Shown here in pieces: positions 28,001-34,000 of a stretch of 64,000 nt of DNA; the first letter of the stretch is position 1; every line of letters starts with the position of its first letter. The notes beneath the pieces are model-generated. The model saw nothing but the letters and a program-made list of their open reading frames with translations, did no database searches and was not told the DNA's origin. Both the position numbers and the translations under genes were made by a program. The stretch lies in assembly GCA_026545765.1 (NCBI GenBank), contig CM048839.1:63608601-63672600 (forward strand), in the 5' to 3' direction. This DNA is from Plantago major. Its lineage: Eukaryota; Streptophyta; Magnoliopsida; Lamiales; Plantaginaceae.

Positions 28001-31000
28001 CTTCTGAAGTGGACAAATTCAACAATCGTTGACAGACGGCTTCGAACATACGTCGGATCCTAACGTACTCGGACACATATATCTCGGATACAAATACCTT
28101 TTCCTCTGAGACCCGGTTATGCGATAACTTTCGGTTGTGAAGCGGAAAGAGGAAGAGATATATTGAATCCTTGAGGACACGGACGACGGATCACGACAAA
28201 AGGATTTCTTTCTTTTCTCTTAATTAACGATCGGACCGCTCCACGAACCATTGATCCCTCATAGTTACCAACTATCTTCTACTAAGATACTTGAAGCTGG
28301 GGGACATATGTTAATCTGAAATATTTCCAATCCGTTAAGGCGCCATAGGCGTGTCCTAAAGCGCATCACGGCTTAACTAGCGATCGATCTTGGTCCGACC
28401 TCACATGGTCCGCCCAAAGTGAATTGACCCGATCTGAGGTCACTACATCCCAGCTAGTCCGAAATGGCTAAGGAAAGGACTTCCAAACGACCATGTCGAT
28501 GCAGAGATGCTAACGAAATGCAGAGAGAATCTGGGGCGCCACCATCACGATAAGCCCACGTATATCGCAGAACCCTGAGATACTTGGTGAAACTCTGGCT
28601 CGGACATCGAGTTACCCAAGGCGAGATCAACCAAGCGAGGCAGATCATCCGAGGGACTTACCGGACCCAACAGTGAGCAGTACTCTCGGAGGAAAAGGTC
28701 AAACTACCCTCGGGCCCACTTATCGGTATTGGACTCTGTTCACTAATGGGCCGTGGGCGAAGGTAGCATTGGTGTCCAAATCTGGATCGTACACTTGGCA
28801 TCATCTTATGAGCTACCTCATGAGTATATGATAACTATAAATCTGACAAGGTCCAAGACCTTAAGGTAAGCAACAATCCCTAAGTGTTACGAAGCATAAT
28901 ACCTTTCCCATTACTATTGCATTGAGCTACCACCTCTCCTTTGGTGAAGCCTCTTCGGATTGACCTTGGCAATCCGGGTAACCATTCTAACCCCAGTCCT
29001 TTGGTGCTCTTTCTCGGAATGACCCTCTTGTCGGACTTCAAGTTGGGCGGAGCTTGGATTAGGTTGCTTGCGTGGTAGTGTTGGTGTTGGCGGTTTATAC
29101 CCCAAGATTCATCCTCCGGTTCCTGTTACCTTGGCGGCTTGATGATCATCATGGCTTTCTCGGTGTGACCGGACTTGTCTTTGTTACATTGCGGTTCCCT
29201 ACTTCCTTGGCGATTTGACCAATCTTCAGTTTCATTCTTCTCAAGGTGTTGTCGGTTATCCTGAAGTTATCCTCAGCCTTGGCGATAAAGGAATTGGTTC
29301 TCGCGGTAAATTCACCCTGTTGCTTCACAAATTTCCTGGTATCTCCCATCTCCTTCATTATAGTATCTATTTTTTCTTCCATGGAGGATGGTTTGAGTAG
29401 GCTTTGTGACGGCTTCGGTGGTGGTGTGGGGACAGGTGCCACAGTGGGTGGTTTAGGTGGTATTTCAGGTGGGTTCAAGCTCGATCCAGTACGTTATGAT
29501 AAAAGAGGGTGTTGGGGAATAAAGCTGTTTACCGGTTGGTTTCTCGATCTCCATTTACTTGACTCTTGCACGTAGTGTGCTTCTTCAATTATTCGATTCC
29601 TCGGTTCTTCATTCACAACATCCTTCCTTCCATCCTTATCTCTATGGCTTCAATTCTCACATTAATCTTTCCAAGGGGTTTCCTCGATTGCCCTAACCTC
29701 CTTAGTAACCACCCTTCTTCCTTGTCCTTTCTGCATAGAGTTCTCACTAAGGTTCTCGCACACTTCCCAAATCCTTCTTGGGGGTGCGTCTAGCTAGCAG
29801 GTTTCCTTGACATGCTCCATCGATGAGTGCTTGTCTGATAGAGTCAATTCCGTTGTAAAAGTTGTTGACTTTGTCAAAGAGCGCGTAAGAGTGCATTGGG
29901 CATCTGTCAAGTAGATCCTTATATCTTTCCCATGCTTCGTGAAAGGTTTCTCTGTCAAATTGGTTGAAGTTTTGGATCTGGCTCTTCAGGTCGGATGTCT
30001 TCTTCAATGGGAAGTATCTGAGCATAAACTTGTTGAAAACCTCGTCCCATGTAGTCAAGCTGCCCGGCTGTAGTGAGATGAGCCAGTTCTTTGCCTTGTC
30101 CTTAAGGAAGCTAGGGAAAACCCTTCTTCTAAGTTGACATTTCGTGAGCCCATTCAATGGTATACCTCCAACTATTGTGTAGAATTCCCTCATAAAGTGC
30201 ATCGGGTCCTCAGTTGGGTTCCCGTAGAAGTGTGGTAGTTCATTCAGATGAGTTCCTTTCAGATCATATTCTCTCGCAATCCTCTCCAGATAGAAGCTCG
30301 AGGCATGCGGTGTAAGCCTTGGCACAACGTAGTCGCGCATGGGTCTGCCGTCTTCGTCCACTAGTTCTACCCTTGCATAGTTATCCCTTCTTCGGTTCTC
30401 ATCTAACCTTAATCTTTCCTCATCTATCCTTAGCCTTTCCTGTTCCAGTTCTTCTCTCTCAGCTTGAATTTCAAGTCGAATCTTAAGCAGTTGCTCAAGT
30501 TCAGAAGTTGCGGCATTCCTAGATGGATTGTCGTTACTGTTTTCTTCTCCACCCATATTGCTAGATGACTCCATGATGGTAGTAGGAAATTTCCGCCTTT
30601 CGAGCTTATCTATGTCGTCTTTAAATGGTACTACTGGTGTTCCCGCACTTCTCCTGCCTTGCATAAAGACTAACAGACAAACTTTTGCAGATATGTATAG
30701 ATAATACTAAAAGGAAAATAAACAGAAATCTAAAATTACGTGTTTTTGGATTTTTTTTTAATAAGAAAGTAAACTAATAGGAAAAAGAAAATATTTTTGG
30801 GTTTTTGCTATGGAGGATGATTTCCAGACGTTTTTATAATTTTTTTGGGTTTATGATATACGAATTAAAAGACAGTGCATAAATTATAAAGCAAAATAAA
30901 GATTTCAACTTATCTCGGACGATCGAAACTTGCTTGAGCGGTCAAGTGTCCCCAGCAGCGGCGCCAAATTTTGATGTGCACTCAGAGATTTCGATTTTCG

Positions 31001-34000
31001 TTGTAGAAACTCTAATCCCTAAATACAATCAAGATTAAATTTATAAGTCGGAAGTTCTCAAATCCACAGTTTATAGCGGAAAGCTGACTCGGGAAGTCTT
31101 TCTCCATGAACACTTAGCATAGGAACAAGCAAATATCGTTTGTAAATTGTATGCAGAAAAGTAAACAGATTGATCGCAGCCAGATTAATTAAATCGCAGT
31201 AACCCTAAATTGATCAGATGTAATCGATGATGGGAAAGGTGTAAAGGATCTGACCTCCCTACGCTATGCTACTCGACTTCTAGCTAAAATCCTACGCGAT
31301 TACCTCTAACGGCAATGGGGCATAATACTCATGCTAAGCGCGATCGGCCGCAATACCCTACTCAGTTCAATAAAACTACTGTGTCACTCAGCAGAACATC
31401 ACACCACGAAGGATGTATAGGGTTGCATAACCACGATTTACGTTTATAACTATTCCATTAATATATCACGGTATATAAAGAAGTAGCAAAAAGCAGAGTT
31501 ACGGCGGTTCGCCTTTACAAGAGAAAGTTAGCTACTCATATCTAAAGATAGAAATCGAAAAGAACAAGAAAAGAAAGAAAGAAAGAAGAAGAAGAAGCGG
31601 ACTTAGTCTACGATGTCTTCGTCTTCTTCAAGGTTTCCTCATACGGTGCTGACGGCGGTTTGGGTTTCACTTCCCCGAGGACTGGTTCTCTCTCAGGAGA
31701 GCTGCTTTGTGAGCGGTATAGAATTATGAGACCCTGAGGTCTTATTTATACTGAAGAATCCAAGCTCTGGCCGCCATTGATCAGTAAGGAAGGTTTACGA
31801 AGGCGGGCTTTAGTCTGACAGGCCATGAAAAAGCCTGGAGAAAATCAGAAGCATGACTGGTGACCGTAGAGAGGCCTTCTGCGGTCCCCTGGTGGCCGCC
31901 GACTTGGATTCCTGCAGATTCGACTTTGTTTTCTTCGTTCTTCGATTTCGGGCTTTGTAACTTCGTTTCCTAGAAAAGTGGTCTTCTACAAAGTTGTTGC
32001 ATCTTCAATTATCTTCGCATTGGTTGGTCGCATGATATGTTTTGGCTCCTCGAACTCCGTGCAATGGCCAATCCGGCATATTTGCTTAACTTTCTCGATT
32101 TCGCACAATTATGTCGTTTTCGTGCCTGAAATCGTGGAATTCCTCAAGAACACGATCATGACCTACAAAATCTGCAAAGTTGGTAATTACCATAAAATGA
32201 ATCTGAATATTGAATCTGAAATCAACGAGGTCTAAAAGCGTCTTTATTTTCGCGTTCGTTTAATCATCATACATGCTTTTGGACCATGTAAAATGGTCCC
32301 CAACAGTTGGACATTAAAAAATCCCTACACTATCCATCATACAAGCTAAATCACTAAACACAGTTGCATTAACCCCATAACCACCAATCTATCATTCACA
32401 TATAGTACATTGTTAAAATCACCTGAAATACACCAAACATCCTGAATGCCCGCTGCTAGAGTAGCCAAATATCTCCATAGATGCCTCCTCAACTCCAACT
32501 GATTGAAAACATATATGATAGTAAACCAGGACCAAAATAATTCCATATAATAAATATAAACTCCCATGTATATAGTGAGTAGAAGAGCAAACAAATTTAA
32601 AATCAATTCTAGCAGCATCCCATAACAACCAAATGCATCCATTAGCATGAGAGGAATAGTTATCTGCACTATTCCACTTTCCCAACTTCTTCTTAATTCT
32701 ACTAGCCCGACTAATCTTTTTACTCTAGTTTATAATAAAGCTACACATGCACAGTTTAATTTGAGATGCGAGCTTATCTCATTACACCTTGTAGCTTTAT
32801 TTAGCCCCCGAACATTCCATGTGATTATCATGGAACCTTATCATAAGAAACTGCAACATCACTCTTAATGTGCAGAGCCTTTGAGGCACTATTACATAGA
32901 ACTTCACCATTTTGAACATAATCATTGCAAACCACATGTTCTTCCCCTTTATTAGTTTTGATATTGCCAGTACCACAAGTACTACAGTAGTAACAAGGGT
33001 AGTAAGGTGCACACTCCCTGAACTTGAGGCTTTCTTTCCAGTATCATTAGTATGTTTAGCCTGCCATTGTGTACCCTTAGGTTTAGATGCAGGACATCTA
33101 TTCACAACAACAGTTTTATTCTTCAAAGAACAGTCATGGACCATCTTAAGACCAGCATTACAGTACAAAGGCCTCCATTCATATTCCACATTCTGCTTGA
33201 ACATGGCATCCACACCAGTTCTAATCATCACATGATCCCTTAGAGGTTGTGTAAAATCAACTTCTATGAGCACTCTAGCATAAGATCAGATGCTTACCAA
33301 CTGCACTGGAAATTTTCCCCAAACTTGAATCCCACATAAATACAAAGAAAGACTAGGATAGTTACCCATAGAGGCACATCCCTCAACAAATCCTCTTTAA
33401 GCACAAAATCACGCGTCCGTTGTCTCAAAAACATTGGCATAATATAAATAGTATAAGGGCATTTTGCCATAATTGCTTCATCCTATCCTTAGCAGACTTA
33501 AACCTCACAATGAAATAGCCCTCGTCATGATGATATAACTTCACCAGAGATACAAAGTTCCATACCGTAGTCATAAATTGTTTCGCAGCGTTCATTGATA
33601 GGTCCTCTCCCAAGGCAAACATAATCAAGTTGTCCCAACAATCCAACTCAGATTTGATGTTTGTCGTTTGAATCTCAACTTCAATCTCACCGTCCACCGC
33701 CAGAGGAGCAGAGAACTCCATAAGTTTTCCATGGGACGAGAGCTGATTCCCACGAATGACATCAACCCATGGTTGGCCCTCAGTTGGTTCATTAATTGCC
33801 ACAGAATCTCCAAGTTGACCCCAGTAGTAGCAACATCTAACGACTCTCCGCTCAATTCTCCAGCTCAACAACATCAACAACTTTATTCGGATGCCAAGTA
33901 GCTTGAATTGCAGTCGCTGGTGCTGTAAACCTAAATCTGATCGATTGCCCAACCAAGAAATGCCATCATCACCACCGCTATCACATACAGAAGAATCCCA

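Larger units (their letters stand above)
15632..29107 (+). mobile_element. Tat-like gypsy LTR retrotransposon, nested in the Athila-like element
   Basis: The LTRs are direct copies (15,632-16,483 and 28,310-29,107). A primer site at 16,487 and a polypurine tract at 28,295 give plus orientation. The gag-protease-RT-RNase H order is followed by a second RNase H domain and an integrase, then 5.8 kb of 3' region with antisense ORFs. The second RNase H and the antisense 3' genes are hallmarks of the Tat group (Grande, Retand, Ogre relatives). It separates Athila gag (right) from Athila protease (left). The flanks GTTCT and TTCAT do not form a clear target duplication. The pol frame is long, but gag and integrase are broken. 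Confidence 0.9.
9389..32305 (-). mobile_element. Athila-like gypsy LTR retrotransposon (gag, protease and 3' ORF only)
   Basis: Direct LTRs of about 1.3 kb bound it (9,389-10,682 and 30,972-32,305). The primer site next to the right LTR shows that it reads on the minus strand. Without the nested Tat element (15,632-29,107) the interior is about 6.8 kb: gag, protease with an acidic tail, a long 3' ORF and a non-coding 3' region. I find no RT, RNase H or integrase. It lies inside a LINE. The flanking five bases do not match convincingly as a target duplication (TCTAT on the left, GTTGG on the right), and the inner end of the left LTR seems shortened by about 70 bases. Confidence 0.82.

Noticed and set aside
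10417-32235. Similar 85-86 codon plus-strand frames at 10,417-10,677 and 31,978-32,235
   Set aside because: They are similar only because both lie in the two copies of the same LTR, antisense to the element.
9389-32305. 5-bp target duplications for the Athila-like and Tat-like elements
   Set aside because: The flanks (TCTAT/GTTGG and GTTCT/TTCAT) do not match. Only element structure and host collinearity were used to set the boundaries.
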